Assembly (NCBI GenBank): GCA_009667805.1
Contig: CM019066.1
Location: forward strand, 332,016,077-332,080,076
Direction: 5' to 3'
Length of the DNA: 64,000 bases
Source of the DNA: Leptobrachium leishanense
Taxonomy: Eukaryota > Chordata > Amphibia > Anura > Megophryidae
In this document: positions 25,664 to 35,566 of the stretch, piece by piece
Layout: each line of letters begins with the position of its first letter
How positions within the stretch are numbered: the stretch's first letter is position 1
Position numbers and translations under genes: made by a program
Notes under the pieces: generated by a model
Told to the model about the DNA's origin: nothing
The model's input: the letters and a program-made list of their open reading frames with translations, nothing else
Database searches by the model: none

Positions 25664-26787
25664 TGGGGGTTATTCAAAGAGAGTTGAAAAGTCTCTGAAA
25701 TGTGACCGAACACTGAATTTCAGCGAACGGTGACATAGAGACATAGAAAATGTCGGCAGATAAGAACCTTTCGGCCCATCTAGTCTGCCCAATTACATGG
25801 ATACTTTACCTGGATTTATCTTTTGTTTAGGATAGCCTTATACCTATCCCATGCCTGCTTAAATTCAATTACTGTTTTGGCCTCTACCACTTCTACTGGA
25901 AGACTGTTCCATGTATCCACCACCCTCTCAGTAAAATAATGCTTCCTGGTGTTACTTTTAAACCTTTGCCCCTCTAATCTAAGACTATGTCCTCTTGTTT
26001 TGCTACTTTGTTTCCTTTTAAACATTTCAGGGCCATTCGGCTATTCAGAGAACAGGCAATACGTCAAATTGTGACGAATTGCCTGCATGTACAGTTCCTG
26101 ATTGAGGGCAGTGAAATCCCCGATAGAAAAGCAAAGCTTTGTCTATTCAGAAAACATGGAACAGCAGGGAAAAGTTGACGAAATGCCCTGCTGTTTGGTG
26201 GTTTCATTCGACAGGTTTATTCAAGCGAATCCCATAGGCTTCAATGTTAAAAATATTCCCGTTTTAATTCAATATCTAATAAACTGTTTATTATTTTATT
26301 CTGCAGTCAAAAGTCTCTTTATTTTGACAATTTGTTTTCCCCGTTTTTTTTTTTTTGTTCTTTTTTCTGTAACAGACATTTTTATTATCATTCATAGGAC
26401 CTTATGTGTAAATTCCAGACATTTTGGTTCAGTAGTTTTTTTGCAAACATCGTTTCAATTTTCAAACTTTCAAGCGTACTGTTTTTTGGGCTTTTTTCAC
26501 CTCCTTCGTCTGTGTGTCAGGTTTTTCTGGCGGCTAGTCGGGTTTCTCCGGCATGTTCTGTGGGGTTAATCCAGCTGTTTTCTGCAGGTTTCGTGAGTGT
26601 TCGGCGGGATTGCGGCAAGTGTTCGGTGGGTTTGCGGTTGGTTTTCCCTGCACTTCAGGGGGCCCTACGGTGCTTGCTGAATACACCGCAGGGTCAGCGA
26701 ACTAGGATCTCCAAATCGCCCCGAAGTGCAGGGAAGGATAAGTCACCAAACGTACGGTGACTTTTCGATTCTCTTTGAATAACCCTG
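25664..26787. mobile_element. Family A element, copy c (host to a CR1 insertion)
   Basis: Flanked by TA at 25662-25663 and 26788-26789. The left end TGGGGGTTATTCAAAGAG is slightly altered; the right end is CTCTTTGAATAACCCTG. Modules GTTTTAATTCAATATC and ATTCTGCAGTCAAAAG are present. A CR1 fragment interrupts it at about 25730-26028. Confidence 0.8.
25730..26028 (-). mobile_element. CR1-clade LINE 3' fragment (minus strand) nested in family A
   Basis: The minus strand reads RGHSLRLEGQRFKSNTRKHYF and RVVDTWNSLPVEVVEAKTV, ending in a stop at 25816-25818. The 3' tail includes GGCAGACTAGATGGGCCG on that strand and an ATGTCTCTATGTC-like terminus. It is about 95% identical by eye to the end of the plus-strand copy at 52270-52590. 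Confidence 0.85.
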
Positions 26788-27145
26788 TATATAGCGGACG
26801 TACTGCACTAAAGTAAATATATATATATATATATTATACAGGGCTCAAAATTTCAATTTCCAAGCTACTAGCAAGACCTTAAGAGTTACTCGCCACCAGT
26901 TGCCCCACCTACCCTGCCCTAAACTCCACCCCTAAACACACCTTCTTAAACTATCTTATGAAATTACACTGTTAAAAGTTTTATTCAGAATAAAGTTAAA
27001 AAAATAAATAACATTAATACCCAAGCATCAGATACATGTATACCCAGGCATCAGACCCAGACAGACTTATGCCAGGCCAGAAAGTGCCATCATACAGTAA
27101 CCCCTCTGTGGTATTGAGGAAGAGTGCAGGGGTGGACCATGCGGT
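26788..27145. other. Unassigned; possible hAT end at 26837
   Basis: CAGGGCTCAAAATTTCAATT at 26838 resembles a hAT terminus, but no partner end was found. The rest is AT-rich. Confidence 0.3.
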
Positions 27146-27230
27146 CAGGGCCGGTGCTAGACTATTTTGCGCCCTAGGCAAGACCAGCTACTTGCACCCC
27201 CCCCAAAAAAAAAAACGACACAACATGAAA
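27146..27230 (+). mobile_element. Left end of a hAT element (CAGGGCCGGTGCTAG)
   Basis: CAGGGCCGGTGCTAGACTATTTTGCGCCCTAG matches the left end of the complete element at 61793-63062. It is followed by an A-run as in that element. No matching right end or duplication of CATGCGGT was found. Confidence 0.6.
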
Positions 27231-27499
27231 CTGCTAAATTTCTTTTTACTTAAGAATAAAGTTTGAAAATCACCAATAGTAAAGGTAAAATAAATATAAA
27301 TAAACTGTATTAAACCATTTTAAATTAACTCTATTAAACAAATTAAAATTAACTGTATTGAACAAATATAAATTAACGAAAAAATAAATAAAAGTTGTCA
27401 CGTAAGTTTCAATTTCAGACACATCAAAATTTCACTTTGCGTGCCTTATCCTTTGCAAATTTTCATCATGCGTATATATATATATTGCCCAGGCCAGCT
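27231..27499. other. AT-rich spacer
   Basis: Contains AATTAACTGTATT repeats only. Confidence 0.35.
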
Positions 27500-28160
27500 C
27501 ACATCATGCGTATATATATTGCCCAGGCCAATCCCCTGGTGGAGATAGGGGGTTCATTTGAACCCCGATATCTCCAGGCATCTAGTGGGTCATGGAGGGT
27601 GTCACTCGAAAGGCCTGAGCATGGCCTTTCGAATGATACCCAACATGACCAGGTATAAAGTAAAAAAAAGAAAAAAGAAAATAAAAACATGTATTTTTTT
27701 TTGTGTGTTATTTTTAGTAATGCAGCAATATTGTTCACATTGCAATTATAATGTGAACGATGATACACTAATGATTTTTTTTTATGGGGTGCGTTTGCTA
27801 TAAATCACGTAAATTCCCCCCACAAAATGTAACAAGTCCCCATTTCTAATTTTTGTACAAGCGCACCCCATAGAAAACATTACCGCAAACGCTCATGTGC
27901 TAAAATGTGAAAAAAACAACACTTTACACACTACAGATGATTAAAAATTCAATTTTTATTGCATTTTTTTCATAATATACAGCCAGGACAGGACGTATAC
28001 ATATAAAAATGATATATTATGAATCTGCGGAGTCTGCCTGGAAAAAACGATATCTAACATGTCGGTCATTTAACAAAATGTGGCTTAAAAATCGCGTTTA
28101 AACATGATGAGCGAAAGCGGTAAAAATGAGCTGAACACACAGCAGTGAAATACAGCATAT
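27500..28160. mobile_element. Family B TTAA-type element, truncated copy 3
   Basis: Modules GAAAGGCCTGAGCATGGCC, ATGATACCCAACATGACC, GATATATTATGAATCTGC and AAACATGATGAGCG run in the same order and orientation as in 21707-22409. Neither terminal TTAA is convincing. Confidence 0.65.
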
Positions 28161-28345
28161 TAGAAGTTTTAGGAGGGAAATTAAACACTTCTCAAATCTC
28201 AATCAGAAGCAGACACCACCCCACCCCCTCAGTATAGTCTACAATGTATCAAATTGATTAGACCAGACTAAAACACCTGTTGTTGTTATGCCGTTTGAAA
28301 AACACAGGTCATTTAGAGTTGAGAATCTTTGCACGTACACATTAG

Positions 28346-28573
28346 TTTTTAATTCAATATCTAATAAACCGTTGCTTATAATATTCTGCAGTAAAGAGTC
28401 TCTTTATTTCTCGATTTTTTAGTATTTTTTTAAGCATTTTCTATACTTTTTTCAAAATTTCTTTTTTGCGAACTCGAACCGAAGACACCCAAAAAGTTCG
28501 AAGTTCGCGAACTTTCGAACAACCAAAGTTCGGTTCGAACTCCGAACCGTCCGAACCGAACAGCTCATCCCTA
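28346..28573 (-). mobile_element. Composite: family A module joined to a hAT right end, copy 1
   Basis: Starts with the family A module AATTCAATATCTAATAAACC...TTCTGCAGTAAAGAGTC and ends with CGAACCGAACAGCTCATCCCTA, the complement of the hAT left end at 58330 (TAGGGATGAGCTGTTCGG). An array of TTCGAA/TTCGCGAA words precedes the end. Confidence 0.6.
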
Positions 28574-28650
28574 TATGTAACATGTTTATGCTATTATACA
28601 TACCGCTTCTTGACGACGTACACAGTCCGTCCATTGCCTCCCACCGTGTT

Positions 28651-28843
28651 GACAACCGTTGCTTATAATATTATGAAGTGAAGAGTCTCTTTATTTCTAG
28701 ATTTTGTTAGGTTTTTTTTAAGCATTTTTTATACTTTTTTCAAAAAAAAAGTTCACGCCAAAAAGTTCGATGTTCGCGAACTTTCGAACTGCCAATGTTC
28801 GAGTCGAACTCCGAACTGATCGAACCGAACAGCTCATCCCTAT
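28651..28843 (-). mobile_element. Composite: family A module joined to a hAT right end, copy 2
   Basis: Same order as 28346-28573: CCGTTGCTTATAATATTATG, GAAGAGTCTCTTTATTTC, then TTCGCGAACTTTCGAAC and CCGAACAGCTCATCCCTA. The two copies lie about 80 bp apart in direct orientation. Confidence 0.6.
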
Positions 28844-28849
28844 TTCTCA

Positions 28850-29165
28850 CCCCCAGCATTTATTTAATTTCTCACCCCCAGCATTTATTTTATGTCTCCC
28901 CCCACCATTTACTTCATTTCTCTCCCCCAGCATTTATTTCATTTCTCACCCCACCATTTATTTCATTTCTCACCCGACCATTTATTTCATTTCTCTCCCC
29001 CACCATTTATTTCATTTCTCCCCCCACCATTTATTTCATTTCTCTCCCCCACCATTTATTTCATTTCTCCCCCACCATTTATATAATTTCTCACCCCCAG
29101 CATTTATTTCATTTCTCACCCCCAGCATTCATTTCATTTCTCTTCCCAGCATTTATTTCATTTCT
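28850..29165 (+). repeat. ~28-bp minisatellite (CATTTATTTCATTTCTC unit)
   Basis: About 11 units of CATTTATTTCATTTCTCACCCCCAG with variable C-tract. Open frames across it are artefacts. Confidence 0.9.
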
Positions 29166-29199
29166 CTTTTCCACCCCTACCCCTTTTACCTGACCTCAG

Positions 29200-29396
29200 G
29201 AGTAGAATGAAGGGGCTATTCCCACTTCCCTCACTCGCAGCGGCACGCTGGATCCAGGGGCGGAGCGTGAAGGGAGATCCGGCGCGCAACAGTAAGGTAT
29301 TACAGAATTTGCACCCCCTCCCCCTCCCTGTTGTGGCGCTCCGTGGACCAATTGTTTTCCTTATACAGCCCGCGGGCCAGACGTTCCCCATCCCTG
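29200..29396 (-). mobile_element. hAT (Charlie-like) element end
   Basis: Read on the minus strand the end is CAGGGATGGGGAACGTCTGG followed by CCCGCGGGC, the pattern of Charlie-type hAT termini. The opposite end was not found; the minisatellite at 28850-29165 may be internal to it. Confidence 0.5.
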
Positions 29397-29416
29397 GTTA
29401 CATACTATAATAGGCA

Positions 29417-29624
29417 TGTCTATCGATGCTGCTGTCACTGACGCTGTTTACGGGAGACGGCTCGAACTTCTTACTGAGCTGGGAGTTTTGCACTCGTCTG
29501 TGATCAGTTTGCCGCACCATGTGAACAGATCACGGGAAACTGCACCGAGCAAACATCCCGGATCAGTAAGAAGTTCGACCCGTCTCCCCGAAACAGCATC
29601 AGTGACAGCAGCATCGAGAGACAG
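29417..29624. repeat. ~208-bp foldback (long inverted repeat)
   Basis: Left arm TCGATGCTGCTGTCACTGACG...GAACTTCTTACTGA and right arm TCAGTAAGAAGTTCGACC...CAGTGACAGCAGCATCGA pair over about 65 bp with few mismatches. The ~75-bp loop contains a smaller dyad (GTGATC...GATCAC). No flanking duplication is evident. Confidence 0.85.
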
Positions 29625-29695
29625 TTTTCATGCTGTAGCCGGGTGTGCTCTCGACGAGGAACGGGATCCGACACACAACACCGGTGTGCCCACTT

Positions 29696-29845
29696 AGGCC
29701 CCGTTCACACCTATGCGTTTTAAAGCGCGTTCCTGCACGCTATAAAAACGCATGAACGGGGAAATCCCATGATTTTCTTTGGGACCCATTCACACCTAAG
29801 TGTTTTAAAGCGCGCAGGAACGCGCTTTAAAACGTCCAATGCACA
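29696..29845. mobile_element. Short inverted-repeat element or fragment with GTTCACACCTA
   Basis: GGCCCCGTTCACACCTATGCG and CCCATTCACACCTAAGTG precede two copies of GTTTTAAAGCGCG, followed by the complement CGCGCTTTAAAACG. It looks like a small Harbinger- or hAT-type element with only one clear end. Confidence 0.4.
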
Positions 29846-29972
29846 AAGAAGTACGATACGATACGATATAATTTATCGTGCTGCCTGCGAGTGCATTTTT
29901 ACTCGCCGTCACTTAATTTCCACTCGCAAAATGCGAGCAGGCAAATGGACATTTTGAGGGTTGTAATATATA

Positions 29973-30812
29973 TGTTACAGGTAAAACCCGAAGTGCGGTT
30001 AATCCTCGGATTACCCGGTTAATCCTAGCATTACCCAGGCGTCATTAGCAAAAGCCCAAAGTGAAATGAAATTTCGGACTTTACCCGGGTAATCTGCAAA
30101 GTATCCGGAGGCCTCTGGATACCCCGGTTTTCTGCTCTGTTTCAACCGGATAATTCGCACATTACCCGAGTGTTGCTGGATAAAGTGTGATGTGCAACGA
30201 AACATCCGCACTTCTGCCGGGTAATCTGCAAAGTATCCAAACGCCTCTGGGTACTCGGCTTTTCTTGGGTTTTCAGCAGGTTACAGGTGACTGAATCCCG
30301 AGGAAAACTCGATTTACGGAGATAATGATATTATATAAAGAGTAACCTGACGGTTGTTATGTTTTACAAACAATATATTAGCACACATGACTCGTAATAA
30401 AGATCACGCAACTGTTTTCACATTCATGTAAGAAACACATGCCGTCGCTCTATATATTCGTTCTATCCTCAATACGGTTTTAATGTTTGTATTTTGCCAT
30501 TTTCGTTGATAATATCCATAGATAATAGCAAAAAATTTACCGATACTCAAGCGGGGTTGGATGCTCTGCAGATTACCCAGGCGATGCTGCGGATAGTCCT
30601 CAGATTAACCGGGTGAAGTTTCGGATTTGCACATTATCCGGGATTTTTCAGCTCTTCCAGACTGTTACCCAACGGCAGTTGGTTAGTCCTAAAATTACCC
30701 GGGTAAAGTCCGGAATTTTCATTTTTTTGCAGCTTTACCCAGCGGTTTGGGTAATGTCAGGATTACCCGGGTAATCCTAGGATTAACCGCACTTCGGGCT
30801 TTACCCGTAACA
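29973..30812. mobile_element. Unclassified DNA element with ~46-bp inverted ends and GGGTAATCC subterminal repeats
   Basis: The left end TGTTACAGGTAAAACCCG continues to GGATTACCCGG; the right end read inward is TGTTACGGGTAAAGCCCG and continues the same way, about 43 of 46 matching. Many further GGGTAATCC/GGATTACCC words lie inside both halves (for example 30080-30215 and 30565-30775). The interior has no coding potential. The flanks are TATATA on both sides, so the target duplication cannot be read. I do not recognise the family. Confidence 0.8.
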
Positions 30813-32083
30813 TATATATATATATTTGTATGCCTATCTGCTACGTTTACACTTGAAATAATTTTTAGAGAAATGCCAGAGTGGAGCACTAAATGAATTA
30901 AGGATTTTACACAGTGTTTTGAAAGATTTTTTTGGTGGTAAGAGCACGTCAATATTGTGAATGCCTCTGTACAGAACACAAAGGTTCAACATTGATTGTT
31001 GAAGTTATCTAGCATTGCGTTCTCATATGCTCTTTATGGTAGGTCTATAAAGATAAATATAAGACTACTAATATAAAATATAAAAAGTCTATTCACCATT
31101 CATAAAAAAAAACTGGTGAAACTATGGTATCTGGGGAATTTAATGGTGGTATTGTTGTTCAATGCTGTTCATCGTTGTTTGCAGCAACTTCACCTGCTGT
31201 TGTTAGACGTTGCGTCTCTGGTAAACTGAGGTTTATCGTAGTTGCGACAGTCGATTTTTACCTTTATTTGCAACAATGGCCGTCGTGGCGATTTGTGAAT
31301 TATCCCTACTGTTTCATTCTACGCAGAAATTTTACCTAAATAACAATACCAGTAATCTGTTAAAGTCATAATAAAAAGCTTGAGGTGAGACCACAATTCT
31401 GGGAGACACCTATATAACCAGAAGAACGTTCACCAGTAAGATATTGAGACAATGAGGATTTCACCTGGAGAGAGCAACGTCACAATTACAGTGGTATATC
31501 ACTATCCCAACTAAAACTAGCAAACACGCACTTTTACAGGACAACTTCCACAAGCCAAATTTATTTTTTAAATATCAGAACTGCAAAAAGTATTTTCCTT
31601 TTCATCCCTACGGTGATCTAATAGAATTGTCCACTGGCAGAAGAGCTGCGTGGTGCAGAATATAGTAATGAAGGTAATCAGATTTCCATGCTACAAACTC
31701 CATGATCTACATGCCCTTATTATATTACCTTCCTAATAAGATTCCCCATCAGTCTTCCACCATCAGGACCAAAGATTTTATTTTTTTTAATGGGGGAGGG
31801 AAAATAACACATTTTAACCTAAGTTACAACCTCAATTTACATTCACACCTGAATCAAAAAAATCCCCTGATACTGTAAACAGAATATGTGTGACCTTCCC
31901 CAATAAAATTATTTATGATCTGCTCTTTTTTGAAAGAGAAATAAAGGTACACAAATTGATGATGAGACACTATGTGATCCAGAGGCATCTTTAAAGTCAG
32001 AAATTGCTGTTGCGTTTGTAATGTTGCCTTACATTGAATACCTTGCCTTAAATGGATATTCCTTTATTTGAAGTGCACATAAA
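30813..32083. other. No recognisable feature
   Basis: AT-rich. A 71-codon open frame at 31124-31339 has no domain I recognise. Confidence 0.4.
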
Positions 32084-32824
32084 GGGCTCTGTTACATTGT
32101 TCGCGTTAAAATGCGGGCGCAAGGGAGGAAAAACTGCACCCACAGTATTCCCCCTTGCGCTCGCGTTTTAACACTGGATTACAATGCAGGCGCAAAAAAT
32201 GCTGCCTGCATTGTTACTGCACATTAAAATCAGGGATGCTCGCGGCAGCGCTGAGTACAGCCGCGAGCATCCACTCGCTGGAGTCCATAGGACTCCATTG
32301 AGTTCCCCCTGCCGGTCACATGACCAGCCGGATCTCGCCTCACGAGATCCGGCCTGTCGGCGTAGTGATATGCAGGGAGAGACTGCTGGGGAATTTTTCC
32401 CCCAGTCTTTCCCTGCTCCCGCAGGACGGAGGAGGCGGTTGGAGCCGCTGTCCTCGCCGCGCAACAGAGGATGAGTATAGGATTTGTTTTTTTTATTTTT
32501 TCAGCCTAGTGTTAATGGATTATGCAGAAGCGGAATCCGTTAACACCAAGTCCTGACTCTGGTTAACTTTGCGCTGACCAGAGCCGGACTTTAATCAGTG
32601 CTGGGACTTTGTAATCCAGCGCTGATTAACACTTTGCGCTCCCTATGCTTAACATGGGGAGCACAAAGTACAGTAACCTCGCGCAGAGAAGCGCAAGGTA
32701 CCAAACGCAAATGGGTTACTTAACCCGTTTGCGTTTGGATTGTAATATGCAGTAAACACCGCAGCAAACGTTAATGCTCACTCAAGTGAGCGTTAACATT
32801 TGCGTGAAGATTGTTATAGGGCCC
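32084..32824. mobile_element. Non-autonomous DNA element with GGGCYCTRT ends
   Basis: The left end GGGCTCTGTTACATTG and the right end read inward GGGCCCTATAACAATC form an inverted repeat, followed on both sides by GCG-rich TTAA-containing words (TCGCGTTAAAATGCG; CGCAAATGTTAACGC). The interior is GC-rich with inverted modules (GCGCAAGGGGGAATAC region; GAGCGTTAACATTTGCG). Non-coding; no clean flanking duplication. The family is not assigned. Confidence 0.6.
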
Positions 32825-33184
32825 GTTAAGAATGGAATTAGGATCGCAGTATAATAATATATACACAGACACAAAAAGGCTAACGTCCAAAGGGAATCCA
32901 GGCTAAGCCGTACATAACTACAAAATACAAACAGGGGGAATTTTTTTTATTTATATATAAAACCTATTGTCAGTATGCAACAATACATGAAGATAACAAA
33001 CAATAAATAAAATCAAAGCCCTTGTAACAGACTTCTCGACGGGAAGATGTTTCACTGGGCTCCTTGAATTCCTCACCACCAACAATCCCTGAAGAGTACA
33101 GGAAGTCTAAAGCGTGTTAAAAAAAATAATAAAAATCAATATTTAATAAACAATATATAAAAAAAATCTGTAAAATTTTAACGT
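32825..33184. other. No recognisable feature
   Basis: AT-rich; nothing supportable. Confidence 0.35.
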
Positions 33185-33569
33185 CTGTCATAGCTTAGAA
33201 TCTTGAGCACAACACAACGAACTGCACACGCACAACGCAAGTGGCAAACAGACGCAAGTTAGGCAAGAACGTAAAACCGCTAGACGGACGCGCAGAGTGC
33301 GCCACGGCGCATAGCGGTCTGTGTGAGTGATGAGATGTCAGACGCAGCGCATTTGCGACGACCAGCACCTTGACGCACAAAATGGCTTTTCATATCCTTT
33401 TCAAATTTTTATCATTTTTCATATTAATTTTGTTTCCCATAATTCCCTTTTATTTTCTACGTCCGTCAACAAACGGACCGTGTGGTGTCTACTGTATCTT
33501 CCGTCAGTACGTCTGTCCGTTGTGCACGGACGCAGAGTGCGCTCAGACTGCGTTCATCTGACAGTAGCC
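33185..33569. mobile_element. Family H (Harbinger-like) element, degraded copy 3
   Basis: The right end read inward is GGCTACTGTCAGATGAACG, followed outside by TAA. Interior CAAGTTAGGCAAGAACGTAA and CGGACGCGCAGAGTGCGCC match the complement of 51355-51420. The left end is not recognisable. Confidence 0.55.
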
Positions 33570-33765
33570 TAAGACACCTAAACATTGCATTGATTGCAGG
33601 CTGCCTTTTAACACCAAACATGCTTATCTATCTTACAATGTAATTATATGAACACCCCATAAAAAGAGAACATTTTATATATTTTATAAAAATATTTAAT
33701 TCTAGAATTTGATGATAATTGTAACAAACAGTTCAGCAAAACTATCAATCCTCAAATTAGATACA

Positions 33766-34647
33766 CAGGGTTATTCAAAGAGATTCGAAAAGTCACCGCA
33801 CGTTCGGTGACTTTTCGTTCTCTTCAATTCGGTTCCTTTTGCCGATCCCATTTCGGTGACCCTGCGGTGTATTCAGCAAACACCACAGGCTCCCCGAATT
33901 GCAGGGAAAGGCTGCCGCAAACCTGACGAAAACTAACCGCAAAACCCACCGAATGCACGCCGAAAACCCACAAAAACATCTGGATTAACCTTCGAAAAAC
34001 CCGAGCAGGAGCCATCACACGCAGCGAAGCAGCCAGGAGCCGAATCACACAGAGCAGAAGCAGCTGAGACACAGAGGAGGCAGTGAATAAATTAGCAAAA
34101 CAGTTTGTATGAATCTGTGAAAGTGAAACGCTGTTTGCAAAGAAACCACTGAGCGAAAATGTCTGAAATTTACATATGAGGTCCAGGGAATGATAATAAA
34201 GAGGGCTGTTACAGAAAAAAGTAAACTTATTCTAAAAAATCTATAAATAAAGAGACTTTTTGCTGCAGAATTTTATAATGAACGGTTTATTAGATATTGA
34301 ATTAAAACGGGAATATTTTTAACATTGAAGCCTATGGGATTCTCCTGAATAAATTTGCCGAATTAAACCACCGAACAGCAGGGCATTAGGGGAACCTTTC
34401 ACTGCTGGTTTGTGTTCTCTGAATAGCCGAAGCAGTGCTTTTTCATGGGGATTTCACTGCCCTGGAACAGGCACCGAACAGGCACCAAACAGGCACCGAA
34501 CAGGCACTGTATGTTCAGGTAATTCACCAGGATTTGGCGAATTGCCTGCTCTCTGGATAGCCGAATGGCCAGGAAAGGCAACCGAACGCTGATTTTCAGC
34601 ATTCGGTTACCTTTCTCAAGCAATTCGGATCTCTTTGGATAACCCTG
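33766..34647. mobile_element. Family A element, copy d
   Basis: Left end CAGGGTTATTCAAAGAG, right end CTCTTTGGATAACCCTG. The flanks are ACA and ACA rather than a clean TA. Contains GAAACGCTGTTTGCAAAG and TTAGATATTGAATTAAAACG. A CAGGCACCGAA unit is repeated four times at 34470-34505. Confidence 0.8.
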
Positions 34648-34849
34648 ACAGTAATTTCCCCTGATTTTGGGACTACCCCATATCATTGGGATTCACTTTT
34701 ATTTTTTCATGTAACAGGCCATATAAACAGAGTGCATCATTATTTCAGCATTCTTCAAATCTTTCTATCGTGAGTTTGAATGTTTATAGGCAGTCATGTC
34801 ATTTCAAGCCCAAACGGTAAAACAAAAGAAGATATTTTTCAAATGTAGA
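34648..34849. other. Short unassigned spacer before the L1 insertion site
   Basis: No feature recognised. Confidence 0.4.
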
Positions 34850-34860
34850 CAGTCACTTTT
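34850..34860. repeat. Target-site duplication of the L1 (CAGTCACTTTT), copy at the A-tail end
   Basis: Matches 42253-42263 exactly. The final T residues merge with the T-run that represents the A-tail, so the true length is 7-11 bp. Confidence 0.85.
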
Positions 34861-34878
34861 TTTTTTTTTTTTTTTTTT

Positions 34879-35566
34879 ATTCAAAGCCAGAAAGTATACA
34901 GGATAGTCAATACATATATGCAGAATGAACATTTAACAGAGTGCGCGAGTGAGCAACTAGGCTCATCATATCCTGAACTTTAAGCGTACATCTCATCAAT
35001 ATGTGGCTATTAAGAGAGCGAGCCATTAACATCCATAAAGAAAGCTATGAACAACATTTTGATAGTCCCAAGCGTGTCCGGACCTTACCCGCTCTCCCCT
35101 TTCAAGAGACAAAAAAAAAAAAAAGGGGGGGGCATGATACCAAAAGTTGATGCTCTCGGGACCTGTCATAGCGCGGGATTCCATACATCAGTGGTAAATC
35201 GGGATAGGGGGGGGAGCAGGTGGTAGATAGGCGGATACCAGTCTAGATAGGGGGTAAGAGAGATAGAGGGAGATAGAGATGAAGAGAGAGATCCTCTCCA
35301 CTCTCTAAGAGGTCCCTCTAATATAGAAGGGGAAACAAAGTTCCAGAAGGGAGAAGAGGAGGAATGAGTGACATCAGGGATGTGAAGTGGTAAGGGAGAA
35401 TTTAGCACAGAACAGGTCCAAGTGGCAAAACATATTTGTGTATGGCAGGGGCGGGGCACACCCAGTGAAAAGGGGCGGGGCCACAGCCCAGATCGTATAG
35501 CCACTACACCTCTCTGTCATCTCCCCTCGTGTGCCGCCCAGGGCCCCAGCACGTCCTGTCAGAACA
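34879..35566 (-). other. L1 3' UTR
   Basis: On the element's sense strand this is pyrimidine-rich around 35380-35200 (CTCTC and CCCTATC words) and holds a C-run plus T-run at 35127-35107. The opposite, purine-rich composition is what I would expect of a mammalian L1 3' UTR. No open frame of note. Confidence 0.7.
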
